DNA from: Saccharibacillus sp. CPCC 101409
Lineage (GTDB): Bacteria > Bacillota > Bacilli > Paenibacillales > Paenibacillaceae
Direction: 5' to 3'
DNA: 64,000 nucleotides
NCBI RefSeq assembly: GCF_030518235.1
Contig: NZ_JAULSA010000006.1
Coordinates: 62,001 to 126,000, forward strand
Under the pieces are notes generated by a model. It did no database searches. It was given only the letters and a program-made list of their open reading frames with translations, and was not told where the DNA came from. The position numbers and the translations under genes were made by a program. Positions 33,461-42,379 of this stretch are shown here, one piece after another. The number at the start of each line of letters is the position of its first letter. Position 1 is the first letter of the stretch.

Positions 33461-33484
33461 CGGGATAAGCGTATGCTCATCCCG
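33461..33484. repeat. Short hairpin, one of a pair flanking the nested repeat
   Basis: CGGGATAAGC-GTAT-GCTCATCCCG folds with one G-U pair. A near copy of its right half (AAGCGAATGCTCATCCCG) lies at 33696-33713 on the far side of the inverted repeat at 33492-33681. Confidence 0.55.
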
Positions 33485-33491
33485 TCATGTT

Positions 33492-33681
33492 GTCGAGAAA
33501 GTCACGCAGACGGGGGAAGCGAGCCGACTCCGAGAGAAATTCGTTCCAGTCGCGTGTTGAAATTGAGAAATGGAATTGAATTCTAGCGGAATTTTCTCAA
33601 TTTCAAAGGCGACCGCTATCGCTCTTCCACTGAATTTCTCTCTCCGCCGTCTCGCTTCCAGTCACGTTAGACTGTCTCGAC
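33492..33681. repeat. Nested palindromic intergenic repeat (family member B)
   Basis: Outer arms of about 50 bases (around 33492-33542 and 33631-33681; shared blocks TCGAGA, GAAGCGAG, GAGAGAAATTC) enclose inner arms TTGAAATTGAGAAA (33556-33569) and its complement (33592-33606). The RC core GAAGAGCGATAGCGGTCGCC matches the repeat at 42156. It lies between the binding-protein and permease genes of one transporter, so it is probably transcribed. Confidence 0.7.
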
Positions 33682-33737
33682 GCATTGACAGGATGAAGCG
33701 AATGCTCATCCCGTTCTTGTCGATCCCGGCGGAGCGC

Positions 33738-34775
33738 TTATTGAATAATATCGTTCTCCTGGTCCTGCACTTTGCTCTTCATCCCGTCGGTGACCTCGAT
33801 GCCCTGCGCTTCGGCGGCTTTGAGGTTGAGGATCAGGTCCAGCTTTTCCTGCATGGCGACCGGAAGATCGGCCGGCTTCTTGCCGTCTTTGAGGATCTCG
33901 ACGGCCATCTCGCCCACTTGATAGCCGTGGTCGTAATACTTGAAGCCGACGGTCGCGAACGCGCCTTTCTCGACCGTATCGCGGTCGCTGGAGAAGAACG
34001 GCAGCTTATTGTCGTTCGCGATCTTGATGATCGTATCGACGGCGCTGACCACGGTGTTGTCGAGCGTGATGTAGAGCGCGTCGGCTTTGCCGACCAGCGA
34101 CTGCGCGGCCTGCTGCACTTCGGACGTGTTGGTTACGGCCGCTTTGACAAGCTTGATGCCGTGCGCGCTCAGTTCCTGCTCGGCCCGGTCGGCCATGACG
34201 ACCGCGTTCGGTTCGCCTTCGTTCAGCACGAGTCCGACGGTCTTGATATCGGGCAGCTGTTCGGCGATAAAGTCGGCCAACTGCTTGATCGCTTCCGGAT
34301 TGGTGTCCGAAGCCCCGGTGATGTTGCCGCCCGGCTGCTCCATGCTGGACACGATCTTGGCGCCGACCGGATCGGTCACGGCCGCGAACAGCACCGGCGT
34401 GTCTTTGACCTGCGCGGCGACCGCCTGGGCGGACGGCGTGGCGATGGCGAGCACGAGATCGTTTTTGGCTCCGGCTATTTTCTGGGCGATCGACAGATTG
34501 TTGGTCGAATCCCCCTGAGCGTTGTTGTAATCGAGCGTCAAATTCTCGCCTTCGACGATGCCCGCGTCTTTGAGCGCGGCGACGAAGCCTTCGCGCGTCG
34601 CGTCCAGCGACGGATGCTCCACGATTTGCGTAATCGCGATTTTGTACGTTTTGGAAGACGAAGCGTCGGCGGAATCGCCGCTTTTTGCGTCTCCGGCGGA
34701 ATCGGTCTGGCTACAACCCGCGAGGGCGGTAAGCGACAGAATCAAAGCAAGCGGAAGCCATTTCTTTTTCGACAT
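33738..34775 (-). CDS. ABC transporter substrate-binding lipoprotein (COG2984, TrpX-like)
   Basis: 345 residues. The lipoprotein signal ends in LTALAGC (Cys21), then a Ser/Asp-rich linker and the ABC_sub_bind fold (YKIAITQIVEHPSLDATREGF; ATPSAQAVAAQVKDTPVLFAAVTDPVGA). Characterised relatives bind tryptophan or other aromatic compounds; the ligand here is not readable. ATG 34775 follows GAGAGGGG. It is separated from the permease gene by 329 bases holding the palindromic repeat. Confidence 0.85.
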   Translation of the reverse strand: MSKKKWLPLALILSLTALAGCSQTDSAGDAKSGDSADASSSKTYKIAITQIVEHPSLDATREGFVAALKDAGIVEGENLTLDYNNAQGDSTNNLSIAQKIAGAKNDLVLAIATPSAQAVAAQVKDTPVLFAAVTDPVGAKIVSSMEQPGGNITGASDTNPEAIKQLADFIAEQLPDIKTVGLVLNEGEPNAVVMADRAEQELSAHGIKLVKAAVTNTSEVQQAAQSLVGKADALYITLDNTVVSAVDTIIKIANDNKLPFFSSDRDTVEKGAFATVGFKYYDHGYQVGEMAVEILKDGKKPADLPVAMQEKLDLILNLKAAEAQGIEVTDGMKSKVQDQENDIIQ

Positions 34776-35037
34776 GGTGGAGGACCCCTCTCTAATCTTC
34801 TCTGTGCCACTATTCGGTTCTTTTCCGAAACGATGCTTGTGCCGCTTTGAAGCGAATGCCGCAGAATCGACATCCGTTCAATTAGTAAACGCGAAACCGC
34901 ATTGTTGCTTTTATGTATGAAAGGATTAAAGCGAACAAAGGCGAAAATTCGCCGGCTTCGACGTTTGTTCCTATCTTACGTTGCGCGTTGTGCGGCAGTC
35001 AATCGAAAATACCATCTTTGCCCCGCAAAATTACAAA

Positions 35038-35088
35038 CGGCCCGCCGCCTGCGAAACCGGAGTCCGATTTCGCAGGCGGCGAGCCGCT
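35038..35088 (-). terminator. Strong hairpin, probable terminator of the 35105 gene
   Basis: GCCGCCTGCGAAA and TTTCGCAGGCGGC are perfectly complementary. On the minus strand the hairpin is followed by a T-rich stretch. The rest of the 34776-35104 gap shows no gene and no clear promoter. Confidence 0.65.
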
Positions 35089-35104
35089 TTGACGCTTGTG
35101 CGGT

Positions 35105-35425
35105 TCAGAAGCGGCGAAAGCCGCCCGACACTCCCGCTCCGTAACGGTCCACCATGCTGACAAGCAGCAGAACGGCCGTCACCCAGTGCCCGAACATTCC
35201 CGCAACCGGCACGGAGACGAGCAGACAGGTGGCAATCCCCGCCGCCGACCCGTAAAACGACTGACGGTGCTGCAGCGACAGCAGGAGCGTAACGGCGTGC
35301 ACGGCAAGCATAACCCCGGAAATGCCCCACCCGCTGCCCATGACGACCATGCCGCCGAGCAGCGGAAGTCCCAGGATCAACTCGAACAATCCGCTAATCC
35401 CCTTAAACGTACGCGCGAGCACCAT
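35105..35425 (-). CDS. Small four-helix membrane protein, unknown
   Basis: 106 residues from ATG 35425 with GGGGAG six bases upstream. Almost entirely hydrophobic with about four membrane segments (ISGLFELILGLPLLGGMVVMG; ISGVMLAVHAVTLLLSL; GIATCLLVSVPVAG; VTAVLLLVSMVDRYG). No family recognised. It stands downstream of the TraX-like gene on the same strand. Confidence 0.65.
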   Translation of the reverse strand: MVLARTFKGISGLFELILGLPLLGGMVVMGSGWGISGVMLAVHAVTLLLSLQHRQSFYGSAAGIATCLLVSVPVAGMFGHWVTAVLLLVSMVDRYGAGVSGGFRRF

Positions 35426-35505
35426 ATGATACTCCCCCATATTCCTTATGTGTTTTAAAAGTAAAGTCACGGTATAATACCCAATCGGACGGGGGGTGAA
35501 TCAGG

Positions 35506-36213
35506 TTAAACGGGATTGCCGAACAGGGGGACCAACACCCACCGCATGGCTTCGGAGTAAAGATCGCCGTAGATCCACCATTCCGCCAGCGCGATCAGTG
35601 CAAGATGGGCCGGATAAAAAGAGCGCCACAGCCAGCGGGGGAGACGGACCTCGGTCCGGGCATCGGGCGCGTTGAGCCGGACAGCCGCGATCGCAAGCGT
35701 GGTGAAGATGCTGTAGAACTGCGTAAAACTTTCAAACTCGTAGACGTACAGAACGTTCAGCAAAAAGTGGCCCGCCAGCATCGCTCCCGCGTTCGGCAGA
35801 TAACGGTAAATTAGCACCAGCAGCACGCCGTACGTCGCATAGTCGAAATGAAGCGCCTCCATCGGCCAGTAAGTAAGCGCAACGAGCGCAATCCCGACCG
35901 TCCACTGCAAAGCGGCCCGTCCACGAAAGCGATCGATCGCCATGATAATCAGCAGCGCGACCAGCAGGGTGCCGATGACATTGACGTGCAGCGTCCTGAA
36001 TGCAAACGTAAACGGGAGCTGCGACACCAGCGCAAGAACGAGCAGACGCAGCGCATAACGTTTCCGGCTTCGGGTGCGGTTATAGCCGGCGACCAGCAGA
36101 TAGCAGTAGATCGGAAAAGCGATTCGTCCCACGATGCGCATCCAGTGCTCGTCTTGAAAAAACACATAGCCGAGATGGTCGATCAGCATCGTAAGCATGG
36201 CGATAAGCTGCAT
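35506..36213 (-). CDS. TraX family membrane protein
   Basis: 235 residues with about eight membrane segments. The N-terminus MQLIAMLTMLIDHLGYVFF and RIVGRIAFPIYCYLLVAGYNRTRS are diagnostic of the TraX family (acyltransferase-like membrane proteins; TraX acetylates F-pilin, but chromosomal copies in Firmicutes have no known role). ATG 36213 follows GAAAGGAG. No conjugation genes are nearby. Confidence 0.82.
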   Translation of the reverse strand: MQLIAMLTMLIDHLGYVFFQDEHWMRIVGRIAFPIYCYLLVAGYNRTRSRKRYALRLLVLALVSQLPFTFAFRTLHVNVIGTLLVALLIIMAIDRFRGRAALQWTVGIALVALTYWPMEALHFDYATYGVLLVLIYRYLPNAGAMLAGHFLLNVLYVYEFESFTQFYSIFTTLAIAAVRLNAPDARTEVRLPRWLWRSFYPAHLALIALAEWWIYGDLYSEAMRWVLVPLFGNPV

Positions 36214-36234
36214 CGTTGAGGCTCCTTTCGACCG

Positions 36235-36435
36235 CTACAGAAATTTATCCTGCACGCTCCACCAGGTGAGCGTCAGGCAGACGATCAGAAATACGGCGAA
36301 AGCGATCACGGGCCCGAAGCGTTTTTCTTTCCAGAATTTAATGCCGAGCATAACCATGAATACGGCGATCATCAGCAGAATCACGACTTCGACGATCGAG
36401 ATCACCAGATACAAATCTTTTGCGAATGTCTCCAC
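36235..36435 (-). CDS. Small membrane protein, unknown
   Basis: 66 residues from GTG 36435, which has a perfect AAAGGAGG about 8 bases upstream; the earlier in-frame ATG at 36456 overlaps that site. Two hydrophobic segments (LVISIVEVVILLMIAVFMVMLG and PVIAFAVFLIVCLTLTWW) joined by a basic turn (KFWKEKRFG). Not recognised. It is 21 bases ahead of the TraX-like gene and likely co-transcribed with it. Confidence 0.65.
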   Translation of the reverse strand: METFAKDLYLVISIVEVVILLMIAVFMVMLGIKFWKEKRFGPVIAFAVFLIVCLTLTWWSVQDKFL

Positions 36436-36580
36436 GCGGGTTCCTCCTTTGCGCAAAATCGAACATCAAACCGTTTCGGACAATATCGGGCGACCGGAAG
36501 CGGCTGTATTTATAAATGAAAAAAATCACGTTCGTTCCCATCATACCACGCCGCCCGCCTCGTCATGCAAGCAAAGCGCC

Positions 36581-36772
36581 TGTGAATAAAGTTATCCCCA
36601 TATCCACAGCGCGACATAAAGCTTTTAAGCCTATTGTACCCAGTCTGCCCACAAGTTGCCCACAACAAACGGGGGATAAAACCGGAGTTATAAACAGAAA
36701 AAAAGCCCGTAATGCCGGGCGCCGCGGCGCTGGAAGGCAAAACGGGCTGGAATTTGTCGATTTTGTGGATAA
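36581..36772. other. Cluster of DnaA-box-like 9-mers
   Basis: Within the gap 36436-36772 are TTATTCACA (complement of 36581-36589), TTATCCCCA (36592-36600), ATATCCACA (36600-36608), TTGCCCACA (36656-36664) and a perfect TTATCCACA (complement of 36764-36772, right after the stop of the reductase gene). No gene is seen in this gap, only these boxes and a terminator. Confidence 0.4.
36698..36749 (-). terminator. Terminator of the ferredoxin-NADP reductase gene
   Basis: AGCCCGT and ACGGGCT close a GC-rich loop. On the minus strand the stem ends in seven or more T. Confidence 0.7.
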
Positions 36773-37774
36773 TTAACGTTTCATGCTGCTGCTGTGTCCC
36801 GGCGACAGCTTCGCGTCCGGATCGAAGTACACTTTGGCGTTGTTGACGGCCGTCGGCGCTTCGCCGAAACCGACCGCGATCAGCTTCAGTTTGCCCGGAT
36901 AAGTCGTCACGTCGCCCGCGGCGAAAATACCCGGGATATTGGTTTCCATCCGCGTATCGACCACGATCGAATTGCTCTGGATCTCGATGCCCCATTCGGA
37001 GATGGGACCGAGCGAGGAAACGAACCCGAAATTGACGATCACGTCGTCCACTTCGATCTCCTGCATTTCCCGGCTTTTCACGTGCGACAAAACGACGCGT
37101 TCGATCTGCTCTTCGCCGATCAATTCCGTAATCTCCGTCGGCGTTACCACGTTGACTTTCGAAGCCATCAGGTTCTCGACGCTGTGCTCGTGCGCGCGGA
37201 ACTTGTCGCGGCGGTGCACCAGCGTGACCTGCTCCGCGATCGGCTCCAGCATCAGCGCCCAGTCGACCGCCGAATCGCCGCCGCCGCTGATCAGCACTTT
37301 GCGGCCCGCAAACTTGCTCAGGTCGCTGATAAAGTAGTGCAGATTCTTGCCTTCGAAGCGTTCCGAGCCTTCCAGCCCGAGGCGGCGGGGTTCGAACGCG
37401 CCCACGCCCGCCGTGATAATCACGGACTTGGCGTAGTGCACGCCTTTGTCGGTCGTGACCTTGAAGCGCTGCTCTTCTTCCTTGTCCACGGCCACCACTT
37501 TTTCTTCCAGACAAATTTCCTGCTCGAAATGATTCATCTGCTCGACAAGCTGGTTAACCAATTCCTGTGCGGTCACTTTTGGAAAACCGGCTACGTCGTA
37601 AATATATTTTTCGGGATAAAGCGCGGCCAACTGCCCGCCAAGCTGAGGCATGCTCTCGATCAGCTTTACGGATGCCTGGCGCATTCCCCCGTAAAAAGCG
37701 GCGAACAATCCGGCGGGTCCGCCGCCGATGATCAAAATGTCGGCAAGATTGTCACCGTTTTGGATCTCTGTCAC
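36773..37774 (-). CDS. Ferredoxin--NADP+ reductase, thioredoxin-reductase-like (YumC type)
   Basis: 333 residues. FAD motif [16 protein letters not shown] (about 17-32), NADPH motif [13 protein letters not shown] (about 161-173) and the FAD/GD motif [14 protein letters not shown]. It lacks the CxxC of true thioredoxin reductases, which places it with YumC-type reductases that pass electrons between NADPH and ferredoxin or flavodoxin. GTG 37774 has GGAGGTG upstream. Divergent from ndh. Confidence 0.88.
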   Translation of the reverse strand: MTEIQNGDNLADILIIGGGPAGLFAAFYGGMRQASVKLIESMPQLGGQLAALYPEKYIYDVAGFPKVTAQELVNQLVEQMNHFEQEICLEEKVVAVDKEEEQRFKVTTDKGVHYAKSVIITAGVGAFEPRRLGLEGSERFEGKNLHYFISDLSKFAGRKVLISGGGDSAVDWALMLEPIAEQVTLVHRRDKFRAHEHSVENLMASKVNVVTPTEITELIGEEQIERVVLSHVKSREMQEIEVDDVIVNFGFVSSLGPISEWGIEIQSNSIVVDTRMETNIPGIFAAGDVTTYPGKLKLIAVGFGEAPTAVNNAKVYFDPDAKLSPGHSSSMKR

Positions 37775-37971
37775 TTAATAAGCACCTCCGAAGGTAAGCT
37801 CGAAATTGTGTCACACCCCTCAATTATAAACTCGTTTTTCACCGGATTGCAAAGCAGTTCGGCGTTTAATTCGCATAAGAAGCGCTCCGGCTCCGTTCGT
37901 CCCCCGATTTTGAGGGCCGGCAGACGGCGCGCTTTTCGGGCTCCATGACAACTGTGAATACTTTTTGTCCG

Positions 37972-38014
37972 TTATGCGGCGAAATTTCAAATTTTGTTTT
38001 GAAATGTGCCGCTT
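37972..38014. promoter_or_regulatory. Large palindrome over the ndh -35 region
   Basis: GCGGC..AATTTCAAA (37976-37991) and TTTTGAAAT..GCCGC (37997-38012) form an imperfect inverted repeat that covers the TTGAAA -35 element. It is well placed for a repressor that senses respiratory state; which one is unknown. Confidence 0.45.
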
Positions 38015-38027
38015 AAAAGCGTACAAT
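37999..38027 (+). promoter_or_regulatory. Promoter for ndh
   Basis: TTGAAA (37999-38004), exactly 17 bases, TACAAT (38022-38027). The leader to the start codon is about 200 bases and holds hairpins at 38042-38058 (TCGCAGT-CAG-ACTGCGA) and 38076-38094 (GTGGGG/CCCCAC), plus two copies of GGATTATCCC. Confidence 0.75.
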
Positions 38028-38231
38028 AGATGTGATAAAAGTCGCAGTCAGACTGCGAACGGGATAAAAGAACGAGTGGGGGGATTATCCCCACCGTTGT
38101 GTATGTTTTCACATGAGGTTCGATCCTTTGCGGATTATCCCATAAATGTTTAGCGACGAGTCTGCGAAAGCAGGCGCATCAATGAAAACCGCACCACGAC
38201 TACAGATAATGAAAAGGAGTTTTGAACAATC

Positions 38232-39422
38232 ATGAGCAGCATTCCCAAGATCGTCATTCTGGGCGGAGGATACGGCGGTATCCTTACGGCGCAAAACCTG
38301 CAAAAGAAACTGAAGAACAACGAAGCCGACGTTACGCTGGTCAATCGTCACGACTACCACTACTTCACGACCGAACTGCATATGCCGGCCGCCGGCACGC
38401 AGCCCGATACGAAGACGTACGAGAAGATCTCCAACCTGATCGACGAGTTCAAGATCGACCTGGTCAAATCCAACGTGATCGAAATCCGTCCAGACGAGCG
38501 CAAAGTCGTGCTGGAAGACGGCACCCTTTCGTACGATTACCTGGTTATCGCCCTGGGCGGAGACCCGGAAACGTTCGGCATCCCGGGCATGAAAGAGCAC
38601 GCGTTCTCGATCCGCAGCATCAACTCCGTGCGCGCGATCCGCGAGCATATCGAAACGCAGTTTAAAGAATTCAAAAAAGACGGCGACGAAACCCGCCTGA
38701 ACTTCGTGGTCGGCGGCGCCGGCTTCACGGGCATCGAATTCGTCGGCGAACTGGCGAATCGCCTGCCGGAACTGGCGAAGCAGTACGGCGTGGACGTGGA
38801 CAAAGTGGGCCTGTACAACGTCGAAGCCGCTCCTTCCGCTCTGCCGGGCTTCGATCCGGAGCTGGTTACTTACGCGATGGATACGCTCAAAAACAAAGGC
38901 GTTACTTTCCGCATCGGAGTACCGGTTAAAGGCTGCGACGAAAACGGCGTAACGGTCGGCGAAGGAGAGCGCATCGAAGCCAAAACGGTCGTATGGACCG
39001 GCGGTATCCGCGGCAACCACCTGATCGAAGAAGCCGGGTTCGAAGCGATGAGGGGCCGCGTCAAAGTCGACGAATACCTCAAAGCTCCGGGTCACGACAA
39101 TGTATTCATCATCGGCGACGGCTCGCTCATGATCGGACCGGAGGGCCGTCCTTACCCGCCGACCGCTCAGATCGCCATGCAGCAGGGCGAACGCGTCGCA
39201 AAGAACCTGATCGCGACGATCCGCAATCAGGAAACCGAGAAATTCGTATTCAGCAACAAAGGCACCGTCGCTTCCCTGGGCAAAGGCGAAGCCGTAGCCG
39301 TCGTAGCCGGCAAGAAAATCAAAGGCTGGCCGGCGGCGCAGCTCAAAAAAGTCGTCGACGCCCGCTACCTGTTCATCATCGGCGGCGTGAGCCTCGTGCT
39401 GAAAAAAGGACGCTTCCTGTAA
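38232..39422 (+). CDS. ndh: Type II NADH dehydrogenase
   Basis: 396 residues. FAD motif ILGGGYGGILTAQNL at the N-terminus, second dinucleotide motif FVVGGAGFTGIEFVGEL (about 158-174), VFIIGDGS near 295 and the quinone-side helix AQIAMQQGERVAKNL, all as in NDH-2. A C-terminal amphipathic, membrane-binding segment follows (YLFIIGGVSLVLKKGRFL). It oxidises NADH and reduces menaquinone at the inner face of the membrane. Start ATG 38232 follows AAAAGGAG. Confidence 0.9.
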   Translation: MSSIPKIVILGGGYGGILTAQNLQKKLKNNEADVTLVNRHDYHYFTTELHMPAAGTQPDTKTYEKISNLIDEFKIDLVKSNVIEIRPDERKVVLEDGTLSYDYLVIALGGDPETFGIPGMKEHAFSIRSINSVRAIREHIETQFKEFKKDGDETRLNFVVGGAGFTGIEFVGELANRLPELAKQYGVDVDKVGLYNVEAAPSALPGFDPELVTYAMDTLKNKGVTFRIGVPVKGCDENGVTVGEGERIEAKTVVWTGGIRGNHLIEEAGFEAMRGRVKVDEYLKAPGHDNVFIIGDGSLMIGPEGRPYPPTAQIAMQQGERVAKNLIATIRNQETEKFVFSNKGTVASLGKGEAVAVVAGKKIKGWPAAQLKKVVDARYLFIIGGVSLVLKKGRFL

Positions 39423-39470
39423 GCTCCCTTTTTTAAACGAACGTTATCATCCAACTATTCGATTGGCCAA

Positions 39471-39517
39471 AAGCCGTCTTCGCACCGTGTATACGGACTG
39501 CGGAGGCGGCTTTTTTT
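39471..39517 (+). terminator. Terminator after ndh
   Basis: AGCCGTCTTCGCA and TGCGGAGGCGGCT (one G-U type mismatch) with seven T following. Confidence 0.85.
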
Positions 39518-39590
39518 GGCGATTGTTCCCGCGTTTCTTGGACGAATCTTGAAAAACGGCGTTTATACTCAAAAGGGAGGAGGGGTGAAC

Positions 39591-40265
39591 ATGAGCTATA
39601 CGCTGCTGATTGCGGACGACGAACGCGATATCCGCGATATGCTGGCGAGCTATTTCGGCAAATGCGGTTACGAAGTGCTGCTCGCCGAAGGCGGGCGGGA
39701 AGCGGTCCGGATCGCGCTGCGCGGGCCCGATCTGATTCTGCTCGACGTCGGCATGCCGGATATGGACGGGCTCGAAGTCTGCCGCAGCCTGCGGGACGCC
39801 GTATCCTGCCCGATCCTGTTTCTGACCGCGCGCATCGAGGACGCGGACAAAGTGAACGGCTTCGCCGCGGGAGGCGACGATTACATCGTCAAGCCGTTCA
39901 GCCTGTCCGAGCTGGCCGCCCGCGTCGCCGCGCATCTGCGCAGAGAAGAACGGCAGACCGCAAAAGCCGAGGTGAAATTCGCCGGCGGCCTGGTCATCAA
40001 TTACTCCGCGGCGGAAATCGCGTATCGCGGCGCTCCGGTTCCGCTGACGCGCCAGGAATACCGGATCGCGGAACTGCTGTCGCTGCACGCGGGCCGCGTA
40101 TTCGACAAAGAAGCGATTTACGAAAAAATTTGGGGACGCGAAGGAGAAGGCAGCAGCGCCGTCGTGGCCGAACATGTACGCAAATTGAGAGGGAAACTGG
40201 CCGAAGCCGGCGCGGATTCCCCGATCGAAACGATATGGGGGTTGGGATATAAATGGAGATCTTGA
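39591..40265 (+). CDS. OmpR-family response regulator
   Basis: 224 residues from ATG 39591 with AAGGGAGGAGG upstream. Receiver domain with acidic D9/D10, phosphoacceptor D52 (LILLDVGMPDMDG) and K101 (YIVKPF); a winged-helix DNA-binding domain ends in VRKLRGKLAEAG and IWGLGYKW. The gene overlaps its sensor kinase by 13 bases. Target genes and signal are unknown; no transporter or resistance gene lies beside it. Confidence 0.88.
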   Translation: MSYTLLIADDERDIRDMLASYFGKCGYEVLLAEGGREAVRIALRGPDLILLDVGMPDMDGLEVCRSLRDAVSCPILFLTARIEDADKVNGFAAGGDDYIVKPFSLSELAARVAAHLRREERQTAKAEVKFAGGLVINYSAAEIAYRGAPVPLTRQEYRIAELLSLHAGRVFDKEAIYEKIWGREGEGSSAVVAEHVRKLRGKLAEAGADSPIETIWGLGYKWRS

Positions 40266-41515
40266 ATGTACGCGCGGCGGGGCGGCGCAGAAGATTCGGC
40301 TTTCGCTCCGTATTGACGGAGTTTGTGCTGCTGATAGCGGTGCTGGCGATATTCTGGTTCTATTTGTCGTCCGCAACGGTGTCGGCAGCTCAGAACCGAT
40401 ATTCGGAGCTGAAAAGTGTTTACCATCCCGATCTGCATGCCACTACCGTTCCGGTTGACGAAGACGGCCAACAGGTAGAGTGGGGGGCCAAAAACTGGAG
40501 CGGAGCAACAATCGAGGCGCCTGTAGAACGCGAACCTCGTTTTAGCGATTTCTCTCCGGCGCATAAGATCGAAGCAGCTTTTTATCTATTCGCCATGCAC
40601 GGCAGCCCTTTTCTCTACCTGCTGCTTCTGCCTGGAACCGGATTGTTCCTGTTCTACCGCCGCCGAGTCCGTCTGCCGCTGCGGGAGATGATCGAAGCGG
40701 CCGACCGCGTGGCGGCCGGAGATTTAGACTTTCGCGTCGTTCCCGGCAGCCGCGACGAATTCGGCCGGATCGGCGAAGCATTCGAGAACATGCGCGCCGG
40801 GCTTGAACGGAGCAGCCGGGAAATGTGGAGAGTCGCCGAGGAACGCAGACGGTTGAACGCCGCTTTCTCGCACGATCTGCGCACTCCTTTGGCCGTCCTC
40901 AAAGGCCGTATCGACCTGCTGGCCGATTTCTATCCGTCCGGCCAACTGGACCGCGAAGAAACCCTGTCCGCCATCTCCGCCCTGCGCCGCAGCGCCGACC
41001 GGCTGGAGCGCTACGTTTCTTCCATGAATGCCGTCCAGAAGCTCGACGAACTCTCTCCGCAGCCTCAGCCCGTCGAATTGGCGGAACTTGCCGAAGAACT
41101 GGCTGAAATCGGCCGTAGCCTGAGCCGCGCCAAGAAACTGACTCTAACCAATCCTTTGCCCGGCATCCTTTCCCTGGACGCCGGCATCGTCGCCCGGGTA
41201 TTCGAGAACCTGATCTCGAACGCCGAACGCTTCGCCGCCGACTCGATCTTCGTTTCGATCGATACGACCGCCGATTCCCTGGCGATCACCGTCTCCGACG
41301 ACGGTCCCGGCTTCGCGCCCGAAGCCCTATCCCGTGCCGCCGAGCCCTACTACCGCGCCGGCGAGCCTTCCGCCGACCACTTCGGCCTGGGCCTCTACCT
41401 GTGCCGCCTGCTGTGCGACAAACACGGCGGCAGCCTGACCCTGCACAACCCGCCGACAGGCGGCGCGGAAATCAAAGCTGTATTCCAAAGTATCCCCGAC
41501 CCTGCTTCTTTTTAA
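40253..41515 (+). CDS. Sensor histidine kinase
   Basis: 420 residues. Membrane segments at about 20-40 and 115-135 flank an extracytoplasmic domain of about 75 residues. A HAMP domain (about 136-190) and a dimerisation helix with phosphoacceptor H207 (FSHDLRTPLAVLKGR) follow, then N, G1 and G2 boxes (ENLISNAERFA; DDGPGFAPE; HFGLGLYLC). It pairs with the response regulator that it overlaps. The signal is unknown. Confidence 0.88.
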   Translation: MEILNVRAAGRRRRFGFRSVLTEFVLLIAVLAIFWFYLSSATVSAAQNRYSELKSVYHPDLHATTVPVDEDGQQVEWGAKNWSGATIEAPVEREPRFSDFSPAHKIEAAFYLFAMHGSPFLYLLLLPGTGLFLFYRRRVRLPLREMIEAADRVAAGDLDFRVVPGSRDEFGRIGEAFENMRAGLERSSREMWRVAEERRRLNAAFSHDLRTPLAVLKGRIDLLADFYPSGQLDREETLSAISALRRSADRLERYVSSMNAVQKLDELSPQPQPVELAELAEELAEIGRSLSRAKKLTLTNPLPGILSLDAGIVARVFENLISNAERFAADSIFVSIDTTADSLAITVSDDGPGFAPEALSRAAEPYYRAGEPSADHFGLGLYLCRLLCDKHGGSLTLHNPPTGGAEIKAVFQSIPDPASF

Positions 41516-41600
41516 ACGATTCCGCTTCGACAGCGCGACGCGAACCCTGCGTCTCGAAGCCGATCAAGTCCATATCCTTAATATAAAAAGCTCGATATAC

Positions 41601-41790
41601 AAAATGTGAACCGCAGGTCAGCATTTTTCGCGAAAATCGAGCGCGCGTACTAAAATGCTGACTTCATGCACACATTTAGCTATGAAAATCGTAAAAAACG
41701 TCGATTTGTCCGTAAAATCCGGTCCAAAAGTCAACATTTTGCCGACAGCCTTCTTTTTTTGCCGAAAATGTTGACCGGATGCGCACATTT
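41601..41790. repeat. REP-like palindromic repeat cluster
   Basis: A unit AAAATG(C/T)TGAC-N8-9-CACATTT occurs at 41652-41677 and 41765-41790, inverted at 41601-41628, and as a partial inverted copy GTCAACATTTT at 41729-41739. Alternating orientations create hairpins. No gene was found in 41516-42379, which holds this cluster, two tandem repeats and another palindrome. Confidence 0.65.
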
Positions 41791-41900
41791 GCAGCGCGAC
41801 TCAAAAGAAATCCGGACAACATAAACGTCGCACAGATTCCTGTTCTTCGCTTCGCTGGCAGCTGGAGTGCTTTTCATACAAGATCCTGAACTTCGCCCCC

Positions 41901-42007
41901 GAATCCCACCGCCCTAGATTCGACAGCCCGAAGCGAAGCCGGGCGCCTCGAATCCCGTCGCCCTCCGATTCGACAGCTCCGAAGCGAAGCCGGGCGCCTC
42001 GAATCGC
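41901..42007 (+). repeat. Tandem repeat, two ~50-bp units
   Basis: A unit that begins GAATCCC and contains CGCCCT, GATTCGACAG, GAAGCGAAGCCGGGCGCCTC is repeated at 41901 and 41950, with the next GAATCG at 42001. Confidence 0.65.
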
Positions 42008-42079
42008 CCGCAATCGAGCGCTGCGACAAGCCGCGCTCGTGCCCTTACCGCCGCCTCCAACCCAAGAGGCGGGAAAAGG

Positions 42080-42117
42080 CGAAACGCCCCGGACGAATTC
42101 AGTCCGGGGCGTTTCGC
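42080..42117. terminator. Strong GC-rich hairpin
   Basis: GAAACGCCCCGGAC and GTCCGGGGCGTTTC are perfectly complementary around GAATTCA. A T run is short, so it is a hairpin that may act as a terminator for either side. Confidence 0.5.
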
Positions 42118-42155
42118 GGCCCCAAGCGGGTAAACGTGCGCGGTAACTGCGCGGG

Positions 42156-42277
42156 AGGCGAAGAATTCGAGCGAAGAGCGGAGCGATCGCCTCTGTAATC
42201 GGGAAATCCCCTCGGCCCTTTCTTCCAATGAAAATTTCCCGATTACAGGAAGCGACGGAGCCGAATTCTTCGCCGGA
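42156..42277. repeat. Nested palindromic intergenic repeat (family member C)
   Basis: Outer arms GGCGAAGAATTCG and CGAATTCTTCGCC and inner arms TGTAATCGGGAAAT and ATTTCCCGATTACA are perfect complements. Between them the core GAAGAGCGGAGCGATCGCC matches the repeat at 33492-33681 and, more loosely, the one at 57010. Confidence 0.75.
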
Positions 42278-42379
42278 CGCGCCTCCGCCAACGCCCCCGC
42301 CCTCGCACCCACGCAAAAAAGCGCCCCGAACGACCAATCAGTCGTCCAAAGCGCTCAAGAAGCCTTTTCCCGCCGAAAC

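Noticed and set aside
34776-35104. T-box or trp leader upstream of the TrpX-like binding protein
   Set aside because: The conserved T-box sequence and a Trp-rich leader peptide were looked for on the minus strand and not found.
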